Positions 32,986 through 45,314 are shown, counted from the first letter of the stretch. The stretch is 64,000 bases of DNA from Symbiodinium natans (GCA_905221605.1 CAJNDS010001768.1:124001-188000), one strand, 5' to 3'. Notes: generated from the letters alone by a model not told the origin. Numbers and translations: made by a program.

Positions 32986-33255
32986 CTGGGAGCTGCTCGG
33001 TCACAGGGGTTTAGAGTTTATGGTTTAGGGGGTGCAAAGTGTAGGGTTCAAGGTTTACGGTTTATGCTTCGGGTTGAATTAGGGTTCACTAAACTGTAAG
33101 TAAATAGAGTTCCAGGTAGGCTTTACAAGTTGCTTTGGGTGGCGGGAAGGGCGGATGGCGATGTCTGATGTGAGTCAGGTGAATGCCAGGGCAGTGGGCC
33201 ATGGTGCGCTTCGAGGGGGGGACCCCCCCGTTTAATATAAGGAGGCAGGGATTAA

Positions 33256-33521
33256 TCATTTGCAGAAGTCGAAAGCCAAGCCGTCTTGCAGGTGCAGGGC
33301 TCTGTCGCGAGCTCCCGGAGCCAGCTGCTCTTTCAGCTCGCCATGAACCTCAAGTCCTGGCTGGTCCGATCCCACCAGGGTCCCTGTGTGGCCATGCCTG
33401 GGCATGCCGCGTGCGCAACGTGAAGAAACAAAAACTGGTCCGTCTCACGCGGGGTTATAGGGGCGGCCTCCTTGTCGGCCTGCACGGCAGCGTGGAAGTC
33501 GGCCTCCTCGTCGGTAGCCTT
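33256..33521 (-). CDS. Last two exons of an unknown gene
   Basis: Exon 33521-33468 (KATDEEADFHAAVQADKE) ends at a GC donor. A 119-bp intron separates it from exon 33348-33256 (VHGELKEQLAPG to LAFDFCK, stop TGA), phase 0 at the join. The protein is acidic and probably helical. A plus-strand frame is also open over this stretch, but its composition is less protein-like. Family unknown. Confidence 0.5.
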
Positions 33522-33842
33522 CTAGAGCTCGGCCTCGGCCGCGGGACGACCGCCCAAGAGGGACGCGCGGCCAAACACAAGTTTCCAGCACCGCCTCGAT
33601 CCAGAGAATGCTTCGCCCAAGCGGCTGGTTTGGGGTTGAGGGCTTAGGGCTTTAGGACTTTAGGGCTTTAGGTCTTACAGGGTGTAGGACTTGGATATGG
33701 CAGCAAACCGATGTTTGGCGAAACTCCGAGATTTGACAAGCATCCTGAAAGGAGTACTGCATGTTGTGCGCGATGCTTTCGCTGCCCAAAGCAGATCGGT
33801 GCCCCTGGCGGATTCACCGTTTAGGGTTTAGGGTTTAGCAGC

Positions 33843-33886
33843 TCCAGCTTAGGAGATCTTTCAGGGCCCCAATCTCCGGAGGAATG
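33843..33886 (-). CDS. Leucine-rich-repeat exon (IPPEIGALKDLLSW)
   Basis: TTCGCAG acceptor, IPPEIGALKDLLSW, GC donor (A then GCTGCT). I-P-P-E-I-G-x-L-x-x-L is the classic plant/protist LRR core. Neighbouring LRR exons were not identified. Confidence 0.5.
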
Positions 33887-35155
33887 CTGCGAACCCTAAA
33901 CTGCGTGGCCAATAGCACTGAACTGCAATGTCTCTAAGCCTTACAGTAGACCATGAACCCTAAACCCTAAACCTTGAACACTGAAAACTAAACCCTAAAC
34001 CCTGAACCCTAAACCCAGAACCCCCCGGTTCAAAGTGGACCCCACGCCCCTTGAGAAGGCAAAACCACTCCAACCCACCCCCTGCGCGAACCCTAGATGA
34101 ACTGAGCACCAAAAACCTCAGATCTTTCTGAGGTAGGGTCCAGGATTCAGAGCTCTAGCGCGCAGGCTAAGTTGATAGGGTTGGGGTTCACCCTATCAAA
34201 CACGTCTTCCCCAATCCTAGAGCAACAGATCCCCAACCCGACGCCCTAAGTCCCTATGTCCTCAACCTTATTCCGTACATCCTCTATATAATCCCAAAAC
34301 CCTAAACCGTAAGACCCTAAATCCTAAAAAACCCAAGCCCCAAACCCTGAAACCCTAATCCCATCCCCCTTGTATTAAACGTACCCCTAATAATAAAAAA
34401 CACTTTCCCGAAAATCCTGCCGAAACCGAGCCCGCCTTTTAAACCCTATTCCGAATTAGGGGGGGGGGGGTGGTTCAGGCCTCCAATCAACCCCTCAACG
34501 CGAATAAACCCCTGAGGTGGTTTAATCGGTTTAGGGCTTAGGGTTTAGGGTTTAGGGTTTAGGGTTTAGGGTCTAGGGTTAAGGGTTTCTCTTGCTCTCT
34601 TTCAGTTTACACCGTACTTACTTAAGTTGATTACTTGAGTAACCCTGAAGTCTAATGAACTATGACATGTCGATAAGAATACCCCCTAAACATTAAAAAA
34701 AAAACTTTTCGAATTTGTAAAGGGGGGGGGCCCTTTAATATTAGGGGAAAGGGATTAAAACCCTGAGCCCCAAACCTAAGCCGCCCCCAACCGACATCCC
34801 CAACCCTTCGACCTCGATCCCCCTACATCCTCAACCCTACGAGCCAAGAAAAGCGTAGGACCCTTCACCCTCAACCTGCAAACCCTGACGCCCTGTATCC
34901 TCTCAACACGAAAGCTAAACCCTGAAACTGGACCCTAAACCCCTAAGCCCTAAAACTAAACCGTAAACTCTGAGAAGAACCCCGAAACTAAAAACCCTGA
35001 AGCCCTACAAACCCTAAACCCTAAACCCTCAAGCCATAAGCCCTAAACCTTCAAGCCCTAAACCCTAAACTCTGAAACCCTGAAACCCTGAAACCCTAAA
35101 CCCTAAACCCTGGGGCTCATAAACTCATGACAGGCTGCTGGCTGCACCGGGATGC

Positions 35156-36985
35156 CCAAGAAAGTGAGCTCCGTCTCCCAGGGATTCAATCGCCAGACCT
35201 TCCACCCAGAAGGTTTTGGGTTTGGGGCTTTAGGGCTTTTAGGGCTTAGTGTTTGGGTTTTTTAGGGTTTAGGACTTGGGGCTTGGGGTTTTAGGCTTCC
35301 AGGGTTTGTGGTTTGGGGTTTTAGGGTTTCGGAAAAACAAACAATCAGGCTTTGGGTTTGGGGCTTTCGCTGATAGGCTGGCGCAACCTAAGCCCCAAAC
35401 CCTGCAAACCCTACATTGCACCCCAAGGCCCTTAACCCTGCGAGCCTTTCGAAAACTCATCAACCCTGTAATAAAGAGAACCTTAGAAGCCCTATGAACC
35501 CTATAAACCCTAAACCCTGAACCCCTTTGAGCCCGATGAAGCCCATAAACACCCTGCAAACCCTCAACCCCTATGTGCCTTGCAAGCCCTGAACCCTGGA
35601 ACCCCTAAGCCCTGTAAACCCTAAACTTAAACCCTAACCCCTGAACCCTAAACCCTGATCCAAAACCCTCAACCCTAATCCTAAACCCTAAGCCCTACGA
35701 CCCAAATCCTAAACCCAAAAACCTAACCCTAACCCCTGACCCCTAAACCCTAACTCTAATCCTAATCCTAAACCCTAAAACCTAAACCCTAACCCTAAAT
35801 CCTAATCCCTAAACCCTAAATCCTAAACCCTAGTTACATCCCAACTCCTAAACCCCAGCCCTAAATCCTATAAACCCTAAACCCTAAACCCCTAAACCCT
35901 AAACCCTAAACCCTACTTAAGTCCACATCCAAAACCCTAAACCCTGTCGTTGGCGTCAGCTGCTGCTTTTTGTCGCCGCTGCTGCTTTGCGCATCGGCTG
36001 CTTGGAGGATGGCGCGCTCTGCCTTCCCCAGACGGAGGAGCTGAGAAAGGGTTTAGGGTTTAGGGTTTAGGGTAGAACTGCGGTACTCGAATGGCCATGT
36101 GCAAAAATTGCGGGGGGAGGGGAGGGAGGAGGAGGGAGGGCGGGGAGGAGGGGGTAGGGGAAGGTCCCCTCCGGAACCCTCAACCCTAAAGCTTAAACCC
36201 TGAATCCCAAAAAGCCAGACACAAAACCTTCCAACCGAACGGAACCCGAAATCCTACCAATCCCCTCCGATTACGCTTTCCAATGCACAAACGCCTCACA
36301 CAGGCACACCTTAGGATCTTGCGGCAGGTGCAGACAAACTAAGAGAAGGAAAAACGAGCTCCAAAACCCTATACCCTAAACCCTAAACCCTAAACCTAAA
36401 CATTTCCGGGGGTCGCTAGGGCCTCATCTGAGGTCTCGCACCTAGCGTCGGGACCGGGTCTGCAAGGGCAGCTAGTGAGACGCACGGTTGACGGATTACG
36501 ATCTAATGAAGCTTGAGGGGTTTGGAAGACTGTAAAATATGTGTAAGTTAAAGGGCTGAAAGGCTTCGGGTTTAGGGCCAACCCCCCCCCCCCCCGCCAA
36601 AAGAAGCCACCATCTACCTCCGGAAGAAGATGTCGCAAAAAGAACGTGAGGGTCGAGTAGTAATACAACAAAACGATGGGTGGAGCCGCGCAAAAATGCT
36701 GTAAACAAAAAACACAGCCCCCAAACCTTGAACCCTCAACCCTGAACCCCAAACCCGAATTCAACCCCAAACCCTAAACACTAAACCCAAACCCTATAGA
36801 CCCTAAACCCTATTTAAACCCCAAACCCTGAACCCTGAACCCTGAACCCTGAACCCTACACCCTAAACCCTAAACCCTAAACCCTAAACCCTAAACCCTA
36901 CACCCGCAACCCTCTTGCCACCCTGGGCTTTCACAAGGCCTCCCGGACATCTGCAATGGAAGGCAGGCGGAGCTCGCCCCTCTCA
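35156..36985 (-). CDS. Three-exon chain, unknown protein
   Basis: Exons 36985-36955 (ERGELRLPSI), 36040-35993 (LLRLGKAERAILQAAD) and 35198-35156 (VWRLNPWETELTFL) each run from AG to a GC donor and join in phase. The introns (about 0.9 and 0.8 kb) are rich in telomere-type tracts, and each exon has CCCTAAA-type DNA on its left. Upstream and downstream exons are not assigned. The sequence does not recall a family I can name. Confidence 0.45.
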
Positions 36986-37248
36986 CTGCAGTTAAGGGCT
37001 GGATGTGAATTGGGGGCAAGGGTTTAGGGTTTAGGGTTTAGGGTTTAGGGTTTAGGGTTTAGGGTTAAGGGTTAAGGTTTAGGGTTTAGGGCTTAGGGCT
37101 TAAGGTTTTCAGTTCAGGGTTTAGTATTCGAGTTTAGGGTTTAAGATTTAGGGTTTCGAGGTCCAGGCACGAACCCGCTCTAGTTTGGGTATTGGGGCGT
37201 AAAGAAATACCACACAAAGTTCAGGTTTTAGGTCCCTTGGGAATCTGC

Positions 37249-37300
37249 CTTTTCCAAAAAAAACAAGTCTTCGTTGAGATGTTCCCAGAGAGACAGGCAG
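37249..37300 (-). CDS. Candidate exon (SLWEHLNEDLFFLEK)
   Basis: GTGAACAG acceptor, 17 codons CLSLWEHLNEDLFFLEK, GC donor after AAG. The amphipathic pattern is protein-like and the codons are not repeat-derived. Family unknown. Confidence 0.4.
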
Positions 37301-37808
37301 CTGTTCACCCTCGCATGGACGAGACACCTTACACCCTTCAACCCTAAGCCCCCCCAAGGGGGCTTGGTATATTGGTTGCTGCCATTGCGCCAACGTCTGT
37401 CAAGAGATCTACCCACCAATTGCCCCTCCTCACCGCTCACCATTTGGGGCTTCGGGTTTGCCTTCAAGGCTGCTGGTGGGCTGAAAGGAACAAGACTGGA
37501 GCCCAAACCGCGTCGTCACGGTCAAAAAAATGTATCTATGAGGGGGCCCTAGTGCAGAGGAGCACAAAAGCATCAGACATTGCATCGTCGCAGAATGGGT
37601 TCAGGAGTTTAGGGGGGCTTGTTAAGGGTGTTTGGAGCAACCAGAGGGGACAAGTAATCCTAAACCCTAAAACTCTAGAACCCTAACCCTAAACCCGGTC
37701 CACTACTTTGCGCTCATGTGGGTCCTTACACAGCTCGGAATGTACACTATAGCACTTCCCTTCAGTTTTTGGGTTTGGGGTTTAGGGTTAGGGTTTAGGG
37801 CTCTGCGG

Positions 37809-37990
37809 ATAGTTACATGGTCCCTTAGAATGGACCCTTTAATGGGGCTCCACATGGTCCCTTAGTATGGCCCCTTCAATGGGCTTCATATACCCCTTTT
37901 TCTACCCGTTAACACCCAAGGGGCCCTTACTTCAGAACCCTTTAGAGAAGGTAAGGGACCGTATCAAGGGACCATGTAACTACGCTAAGA
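37809..37990. mobile_element. MITE-like, family AGTTACATGGTCCCTTA, best copy
   Basis: ATAGTTACATGGTCCCTTAG on the left is inverted as AAGGGACCATGTAACTACGC then TAAG on the right. An internal direct repeat (ACATGGTCCCTTAG) is present. Matches 22684-22860. Confidence 0.75.
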
Positions 37991-38289
37991 TTTAAGGGTT
38001 TAGGCTTTCGGGTTGGTCAGATGAAGCAATGCTGGAAAATAGCCGAATTCTCATGGCATCAATGTATAACCTTCTACTCTTATGGAGTCAAGAACTCAAT
38101 ACGCGAATGTACTGTGAAGTAACCCTATATGCCTGTATTGTACGTGTATAGACGGCAAAGAGATTTCTCCTTGAGCTTTGAAAGTATCTTCTGGCTTGTT
38201 ATCCAAGAACTCATTTAAGTGATGGCTAGGGAAACCAGCCCCCAAGGTCAGGGTCAAGTGGTCAAGCGTTCGGACTGTGAGACAGGATT

Positions 38290-38490
38290 ATGATGGTTCT
38301 GCAAACTGACCCCCCTGGCACGACGATTCAAAACATGTTAGACTGTGCTCGAAAAGCTTATGCTGCCCCGACGGGCCGCCAAATCGCTCATTTGGCTTCT
38401 CAAGCGCAGAAAAATGAAAAACTCCTGGGTATGGAGCTCCGTCGTTGTGATTCACGAAATTACTCTAAGCTTCGAAGACTCTACATCTAA
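38290..38490 (+). CDS. Weak plus-strand ORF, 66 aa
   Basis: MMVLQTDPPGTTIQNMLDCA onward is not repeat-derived and has a mixed, protein-like composition, in a 500-bp stretch free of telomere tracts (38000-38580). No motif, and it opposes the prevailing gene strand, so it may be chance. Another open plus frame (38640-38728) ends in a TAA belonging to a CCCTAAA unit. Confidence 0.2.
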   Translation: MMVLQTDPPGTTIQNMLDCARKAYAAPTGRQIAHLASQAQKNEKLLGMELRRCDSRNYSKLRRLYI

Positions 38491-39621
38491 CCATGCGAAC
38501 CTCCCCTCAAACGTAGTACCTTTTTACGGGACAGTAGTATACGATCATCCCCTATAACTAACCCAAAAAAAACTACATTGGGAGCCCTGAGGTAGACCCC
38601 CCCCCCCTCCAACAAAGCAAAGGGCTGCGAAGACCGATCACCTCGAGAGTGCATCCGCAAGCGCGGTTGACAACACCGAAGCCGCTTCGTCGAACGAGGC
38701 CGTGTTGCACCTTCTGATTCAGCACTAAACCCTAAAAAGTAAACCCTAAACCCTAAACCCTGAACCCAAAAAGCAACAGCTTAAGAGCCCCAAGCTTGGA
38801 TTGTAGTACGCTACCTAAGACTCTTCTAGGGTGGGAATGAACTTCAACAGCAGGTTGCGGGTTCTTATAGACAAGTCCTGCATCTACTCAGAACCACAAA
38901 CTTCCTTCACAAGTAGGAACACGAGACAATGTAATATGACAACTCTATGTTGAAACTTACACTTTGCCTGGAGTAGTCCATGTACCTTTGAACAAGGGGA
39001 AGTCCCTTCTCGTCATTGGGCATACGTGCCTTTCTGTGCGGGTGTAGGGGGCTACAGTATTCTGCAACTCAGTGCCCAAAATACGCCAGATTATTAAGTC
39101 ACATGAACATGATTAGACTGATTAGACATAAAGAAAACAATAATCAGTATCAGCATCAGCATCAGCATCATCATCATCAACATCCTCACAGTTTGAGGTC
39201 GTTAGGCTTCCTTTCAATAGATTCTTTTCAGGAGTTTACGTAAGCCCGATACGGTTTACAGGAGGCTTCTTACACAAACCGTACTTACCCTTCTGCAACT
39301 CTCTAAACCGGAAACCTTAAGTCCTAAACCCCTAAACCTTGAACCCCCTAAACCCCCCTATATGGGGGGTTTCCGAAACTAGGGGTACCTTATTGGGGTG
39401 CTTACTATAAGGGGATCCTACGTTTTGGGGGGTATATTTTGAGGGTCCCATATTTTCGTAAGCCCCCCCTAAATCATAAACGTCCTTTTGCAGGATTTCC
39501 GAAAACCCTAAACCCTGAATCCTACATTCAAAACCCTAAACCCTAAACCTTCCCTAAACCTTTTTCCCAAACGTCCTTTGCAGGAATTCCGAGGACGTGG
39601 CCGGTTCAGCTCCTTCGTCGC

Positions 39622-39669
39622 CTCGTTGTCGGGCAGCGCCAAGCGAAACATGAGCGCCACGGTGGGTTC
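39622..39669 (-). CDS. Candidate exon (EPTVALMFRLALPDNE)
   Basis: CCCGCAG acceptor, 16 codons EPTVALMFRLALPDNE, GC donor, phase 0 at both ends; CCCTAAA on the left, TTTAGGG on the right. Strongly protein-like beta-strand pattern; family unknown. Confidence 0.45.
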
Positions 39670-40849
39670 CTGCGGGCTCGGGGCGGCCCTCGATCCCTTA
39701 GGGGTTTAGGGTTTAGGGTTTAGGGCGACCCTGATCCCCCGAACCCGCGAAAACTCTAAAACTTCCTGATCACCATGACCCCTAAACCCTGCAACCCCTT
39801 AACCCTAAAGTGGAAAACCGTGTAAAAACTGTAAAAACTCTAGAGTTCCCTGTAGCCCTTGACCGAAAAGCCCCATAATTCCGCCCTCTTAACCGCTTCG
39901 GGGTTCAAGAGGGTTCAAGCAGAGGCCTTGGGGAATCTTAGTGTTTAAATGGCTTCAAGGTCAGGGGGAACACTAATTCTTACACCCTAAGCCCCCATCC
40001 CCTCTCCCTACACCCTATACCCCAAAACCCTAAACCCTCTACCCTAAACCCTGAAACCCTGAACCCTAAAACCCCAAACCCTAAAATCCTAAACCCTAAA
40101 CCCTAAACCCTATACCCTAAAACCCTAAAACCCTGAACCCTAAAACCCTAAAACCCTAAAACCCTGAACCCTAAAACCCTAAAACCCTAAGAACCCGAAG
40201 TCGAGTTGGGGTGCTAACTCAAGGCGTTGAAGGCCTCAGGGCCGAACTCTCCGCCCCTGAACCCCAAGTCCTACGCATGAACCATCCTGAGCTCCCAAAA
40301 AAACTAAGACCTCTTAACCCTAAACCCTAAACACTAAGCCAAAAGCCCTAAACTCCTAAGTGCAGGGAGCCCTATGGCTCCGATAATTCTTCAACCCAAA
40401 GCCCTAAAACCCTCAGCCCTAAACCGGCCCTAAACCCTGACCCTAAACCCTAAACCCTAAACCCTAAACCCTAAACCCTAAACCCTAAACCCTAAACCCT
40501 TCAACCTTACGGCCTTGCACCCCTGAAATCCCTCCCAAATCCCCAGAATGCTGAGTCCTGCTGTATAGCAACTAGGTTGCAGATTAGGTTTTTGGGTTTC
40601 GGGCTCAGGGCCGTGCAAACCCTAAGCCCTCTAAACCCAATGCCCTACCTCGCTCAGAAAATCACGCTTACAAGTAGGATAACCCAACTTACCTTGAACG
40701 GTCCCTATATGCTTGAGTGGCCACTAAATATCCCCCCCTAAATACCGCCTGAGGTCCTACAAGCGTTCCTCCAAGAGCCCCTTGAGAGTAGGATGACCCA
40801 ACTTACTGAGGCCTTCAACGCCGGCGTCGAACAGTTGCAATTGCCGTTC

Positions 40850-41350
40850 GCTTAATTAGTTGAGGGGTTTGAAGAAGGCTTGTGAACGGTTTTGCATGAA
40901 AACCCTCGAAAACCAGAAAATCAAAAAGCCAAGAAAGATGAAAACTTGCAGAACAATCTGCAAAAAACAAAACACAACAACATCATAGCAAAAACACAAA
41001 ATTATCAAATCCCAATGCTTCGCCAACAATACTTGAAAACATTTTGAAAAGTTGGGTAAACTTGTTTTGATCTTTTTGCGTTTTTGGAAACCATAAATCT
41101 GAACATACAAACGGCGCTTTAAGTTCAGAAACCAAGGTTTTAAGTTCAGATTGTATTTTCAACTAAACCCCAAAAACAAAAACAGTAAAATGTCATGTTA
41201 ATAAAAAACATTTTGCTAAATTCTTAAACTTTCTTATTGCAACAAGTACCGAAACTATTCGAAGATTGTTGGTGGAAATAGTTTAAGTGTGTTTTTCAGT
41301 ATGTGCTACTCACAGGCTATTAAAATGCAACCTCATAGCCCCCAAAACCA
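40850..41350. other. AT-rich island, no gene
   Basis: Lacks telomere tracts and is markedly AT-rich. The minus-strand frame at 40856-41110 is hydrophobic low-complexity (FCYDVVVFCFLQIVLQVF) with A/T-driven codons unlike the real exons, so I do not call it a gene. CAGAAACCAAGGTTTTAAGTTCAGA contains a direct TTTAAGTTCAGA repeat. Confidence 0.5.
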
Positions 41351-41713
41351 CAGGCCTCTTTGAACTCATTCAGTTAATTTGGGTTGACAGGGGATGTTCA
41401 GGGTGACTAAAGAAGGGACCCTTAGGAGGGACCTTCGGGGCTAGGGTTTAGGGTTTAGGGTTTAGGGTTTAGGGTTTAGGGTTTAGGGCTTACACCGGAG
41501 CTACTTAGACATATAGGGACTATAAGGATTGTATTGGGGGTTTAAAGACTGAGGGTCGCTTCCGGGGGTCCCTCCTCATATCACTTAAGCTTTAGGGCGC
41601 AGGGCTGTTTGGGCTTTGCGGTCCCTGGGTCCCTAAACCCTAAACCCTAAACCCTAAACCCTAAACCCTAAACCCTAAACCCTATATAAACCCTAGCCAC
41701 AAGTTGGGATGGC

Positions 41714-41763
41714 AAAGGAGTTCGCGTGTATCACACGCGGATTCAGGCGTAGCCAGGTTGACG
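41714..41763 (-). CDS. Candidate exon (TPESACDTRELL)
   Basis: TTCCGAG acceptor, VNLATPESACDTRELL, GC donor. CCCTAGCC on the left and a TTAGGG array on the right. Family unknown. Confidence 0.4.
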
Positions 41764-41923
41764 CTCGGAACCCCGAAACCCTCAATCTTCAAAGGGGTTA
41801 GGGTTTAGGGTTTAGGGTTTAGGGTTTAGGGTTCAGGGTTTAGGATTTAGGGCAACCCTAAACCCTTGACCCTTGATCTCGGCACGTTGCCTGCACACCT
41901 GCACTGGAGGGATCTGCGCGGGC

Positions 41924-41968
41924 TAACTTCGTGCGATGTGTTCCTTATGTCCTCGAGGGCGAACCCAC
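41924..41968 (-). CDS. Candidate exon (GFALEDIRNTSHEV)
   Basis: CGCCTCAG acceptor, GFALEDIRNTSHEV, GC donor. Does not join in phase to 41714-41763, so an intervening exon or a different choice of site is needed. Confidence 0.35.
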
Positions 41969-42132
41969 CTGAGGCGAAAGACCTTAAACTCTATACAAGA
42001 CCAAAAACACAGTAGACCCAAAGTTTGAATCAGCACAAACATGAAACCCTAAATACCTCAGCGCCCTAACGCCCTAAACGCCTTTAAAGCCCTAAAAGCC
42101 CCAGACGCGACAATTAAAGCCCTAAACCCTGC

Positions 42133-42976
42133 TTGGCTCAAAGGCCGCTCCTCCAGCGGCTCATAGGCAACGCCATGCTCGAAGACTGCGGGCCTCGAAG
42201 ACAGGCTTGTGGGGCTTAGGGGGAAACGAGCGTTGAGGTTCTTAGGGCCTGGGGCTTGGGGTCCTTGGGCCTTTGAGTCAGAGGTTGTAAGGGTGTGGGG
42301 TGTAGGGCCTTTGGGGGGTTGGTTGAGGCTCTTAGGGGTTAGAGTTCAGGGGGCTTGTTTGAGCTGATGAGCTTTATGGCGGGTTGAAGGCTGCGTAGGG
42401 GATTTGGGGGTTTAGAGGCTGAGGCGGGACTGAGGATTGTAGGGTTTACGGACTAAACCGTAAAGCCTAAACCCAAAACCCTAAACCCAAAACACTAAAC
42501 CCTAAACCCTAAACTGCAAGGGGGTCTTGGGTTCAGGGTCGTGGGCTTGTGGTGTCGAGAACTTAGGCCTCAAGGCGTTCCGGGCTTTCAGGACTCAGGG
42601 TTCTAGGGGACCCGTTCAGGCACGTAGGTTAGGGGCTCATGAAGGTTCTCTTGGGCGTAGGAGTCAAACCCGAAACCCTAAACCCCAAACCCTAAATCCT
42701 AAATCCTAACCCCAAGCCCTAAACCCTAAGCCCCCTGAATGTCTTGGATTGAACTTGTTTGGGGTTCTTGGCCCTCGGCTCCAGAACTTTCAGGCTTTAG
42801 GATGGGCCTGGGGTTCAGGGTTTAGGGTTTTTGGGGTTTAGGGTTCATAAGGTTTAAGGCTTAGGGTGTAGGGCTTTGGGTTCTTATGACTTTTTTGCGG
42901 GTCTGACCTCCGGGGCCCGGAACCGTCAGCCCTGAACCTGTGCCGACCACTTCCAGCACTGGGATGCGCCAGTGCT
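42133..42976 (-). CDS. Two-exon chain, unknown protein
   Basis: Exons 42976-42944 (HWRIPVLEVV) and 42185-42133 (FEHGVAYEPLEERPLSQ) join in phase across a 758-bp intron with a GC donor. Both look like ordinary folded protein; no family assigned. Confidence 0.4.
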
Positions 42977-43003
42977 CTTTAGGCGCCGGCTTTAGGGTTT
43001 AGG

Positions 43004-43086
43004 TTGGGATGTTCCCCCTTATACTAAAGGTCCTCAATAGGGACTATAGTATCCCCAATTGTAATCCCTAAGCACTGTTAGCATAA
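43004..43086. mobile_element. MITE-like, family TTGGGATGTTCCCCC, copy 2
   Basis: TTGGGATGTTCCCCCTTATA and GGGACTATAGTATCCCC on the left and middle. The right arm is reduced to CACTGTTAGCATAA, so this is a truncated copy. Confidence 0.65.
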
Positions 43087-43196
43087 CGTTCGCTGGCTTT
43101 GGGTGGCCTCCCAAGCCATGCCCCTCACAAGCCAAGGTATGGTGGACAGACCGCGACCCACCCTGTGAGTAGTGGGCCAACGGGCCACAGTTTGCC

Positions 43197-43472
43197 ATGA
43201 TGTGCCGTCTGCTTCTCATGGTTGTCTTTCTGTTGTTTTTTTCCTTGGCTTTCGGGGCACCGGATCCATCCCTGAGCAAGCGCTTTTCCGCTCTCCGAGT
43301 GGTGGTTTGGCGGCAAGGTCCAAGTCTATCCCTCAGAACGCGCCCACCTCAGACCACCCCTGGACAGCATCCAAAACCGCGAGGCAAGCAACAAAGTGGG
43401 CGCTTTGCTCGCTGGCAAAAAGCCAGCGCTCACCTGCTCAAAAAGAGTAGTCCCTATAACCTTGAACCTTGA
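43197..43472 (+). CDS. Possible small secreted protein, 91 aa
   Basis: Starts ATG ATG with a textbook signal peptide: M-M-C-R, then the hydrophobic LLLMVVFLLFFSLAFG, then A-P-D-P, with cleavage likely after FG. The mature part is basic and proline-rich (RTRPPQTTPGQHPKPRGKQQ) without cysteines. The last residues (SPYNLEP) come from degenerate CCTTGAA repeats. CCACAG eight bases upstream could be a trans-splice acceptor. It is the only plausible gene against the prevailing strand, and a minus frame is also open here. Confidence 0.35.
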   Translation: MMCRLLLMVVFLLFFSLAFGAPDPSLSKRFSALRVVVWRQGPSLSLRTRPPQTTPGQHPKPRGKQQSGRFARWQKASAHLLKKSSPYNLEP

Positions 43473-43930
43473 AGGCAAACTATCCCTAAACCGACACTCA
43501 GCTTCCTGTGAAGCCGTCTTTTACCCTTCACTATAGGAAATCTTTAGGGTTTGGGGCTTCGGGAACCTCAAAGAACCAAAGCCACTCCGTAAAGGGTAAT
43601 GAACGACAACCAGAATGATTTGTTGTTGGTGCGCATGGGTTCCTCAAGAAAATCCTAGTTTAACAGCAGCAACAACCCTAAAATCCTGACGATCCCCACA
43701 GTCTTGAACCCTCATGCCGTATCCAAGACCCTTGACCCCTAAACCCTTGCCCCGAACAACTCCGAAACCTTGAGCCCCACTGCCCATAAGGTCCAAAACT
43801 CAAAAAACCCTAAACCCTAAATAAACCCTAAACCCTAAACCCTAAACCCTAAAACCTAACATTGGATTTTCCCTAAACCCTAACCCCGAACCCTAAATCC
43901 AAAACCCTAACTTCCGCTGGGCCGCGTGGC

Positions 43931-43969
43931 AATGTAGACGCTCCCGGCGCCCAGCCCCACCGTGGTGAG
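43931..43969 (-). CDS. Candidate exon (LTTVGLGAGSVYI)
   Basis: AATGCCGAG acceptor, LTTVGLGAGSVYI, GC donor, phase 0 at both ends; the beta-strand pattern suits a propeller blade. CCCTAA on the left, TTTAGTG/TTTAGGG on the right. Confidence 0.4.
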
Positions 43970-45314
43970 CTCGGCATTTGTCAGCCTATCTCAGGGATTT
44001 GACAAGGTTCAAGGGTTTAGGGTTTAGTGTTTAGGGTTTAAGGGCTTATGGTTTTCGGGGTTTAGCACGCTTTGGGTATCCCATGCGACATCTTGATGCG
44101 AAGGGTAGGAGTTTGGCCACCTACCCAAACCCCCAGACGTTCCCACTCCTGCCCCAGCCCCCAATGCGTGCCCCCAGTACCCACTGCCTGCTTAAGGTTA
44201 GGGTTTAGGGTGGTAAGGTTCAGGGTTTAGGGTTTAGGGTTTTTGGCTTAGGGTTTAGGGTTTAGGGTTAAGATACTTGGAGTGCCATCCCTGACAGGAA
44301 GAAGGTGGTCAGGCTTTTCAGGATTCTGGGTTTCAGGCTTACACGGTTTAGTGCTTAGTGTGGCTTAGTGTTTGCTCAAAGGTCCTGCGTGAAATGCCGA
44401 CGAGCTCGTCGCAACTTCTAAGTGCCCTAGCAGGCCTATGGCCCGACACGAACAGTGACCTTAGACTCCTAAACCCTCTATACCCTGAACCTATAAGAAC
44501 CTTAGACCCTGAATGAACCCATCATTACACCCCCAAACCCTGGACGCAACCCTGAACCTGTGAACCCTGAGCCCAAAACCCTTATGGTTTTGGGTTTAGG
44601 ATTTGGGGTTTATAAAGGGTTTAGGGCCAAGATTACCAACCCCCCCTCCCCACCCCCTCCCCCAACCCTAGACTCGACCTTGAGAACCCCTGAGACCTAA
44701 ACTTTAAGAGTTTGAAGGGTTTAGGTATTGAAGGTTCAAGGGTTTAGGGTTTAGGGCTAAGCTCTAGTCTCGAACACTTGGTCTCAGGGTCGCCTCTGCC
44801 ACGCGTCCTCGTCCCAAACACTGGGGTCGGCTCCTGGTGCACAGAAGGTTCGGGTTCAAGGTCTCTGGCACCCTAAACCCTAAACCCTGAACCCTGAACC
44901 CTAAACCCTAAACCCTAAATCCTAAACCCTAAACCCTAAACCCTAAACCCTAGACCCTAAACCTTAAACCCTGGCTTTGGCCTTAGGGGAACAGGGCTCA
45001 GGATTGGGGACTGCGGGCTTCAGGGTATGGAGGCCTTAGGGCTGTAGAGTTTATGGCTTTGAGGTACAGGGATTAGGGTGAAGGGCAACCAGGTAGGGTT
45101 CAGGGTTTAGGGTTTAGGGTTTAGGGTTTAGGGTTCAGGGTTCAGGGTTTAGGGTTTAGGGTTTAGGTTCCAGGGTTTCGGGTTTCGGGTTTAGGGTTTC
45201 GGGCTTAGGGCAACTAGGTAGGGTTCAGGGCTTATGGGGCTTTCAGGCTTACTGTCGGGTAACTTTCGATACACCCTGATCCTGAATCCAAACCCTTAAA
45301 CGAGCCTCCGTGGC

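Noticed and set aside
38258..38320. A tRNA-like stretch (GGGTCA ... TGACCC ends, GTGGTCAAGCG near an A-box position)
   Set aside because: Six base pairs of acceptor stem form, but there is no T-arm with TTC and no proper anticodon stem.
40856..41110. 84-codon hydrophobic minus-strand ORF
   Set aside because: AT-rich composition and low-complexity Phe/Val/Leu content, unlike the GC-rich codon use of supported exons.
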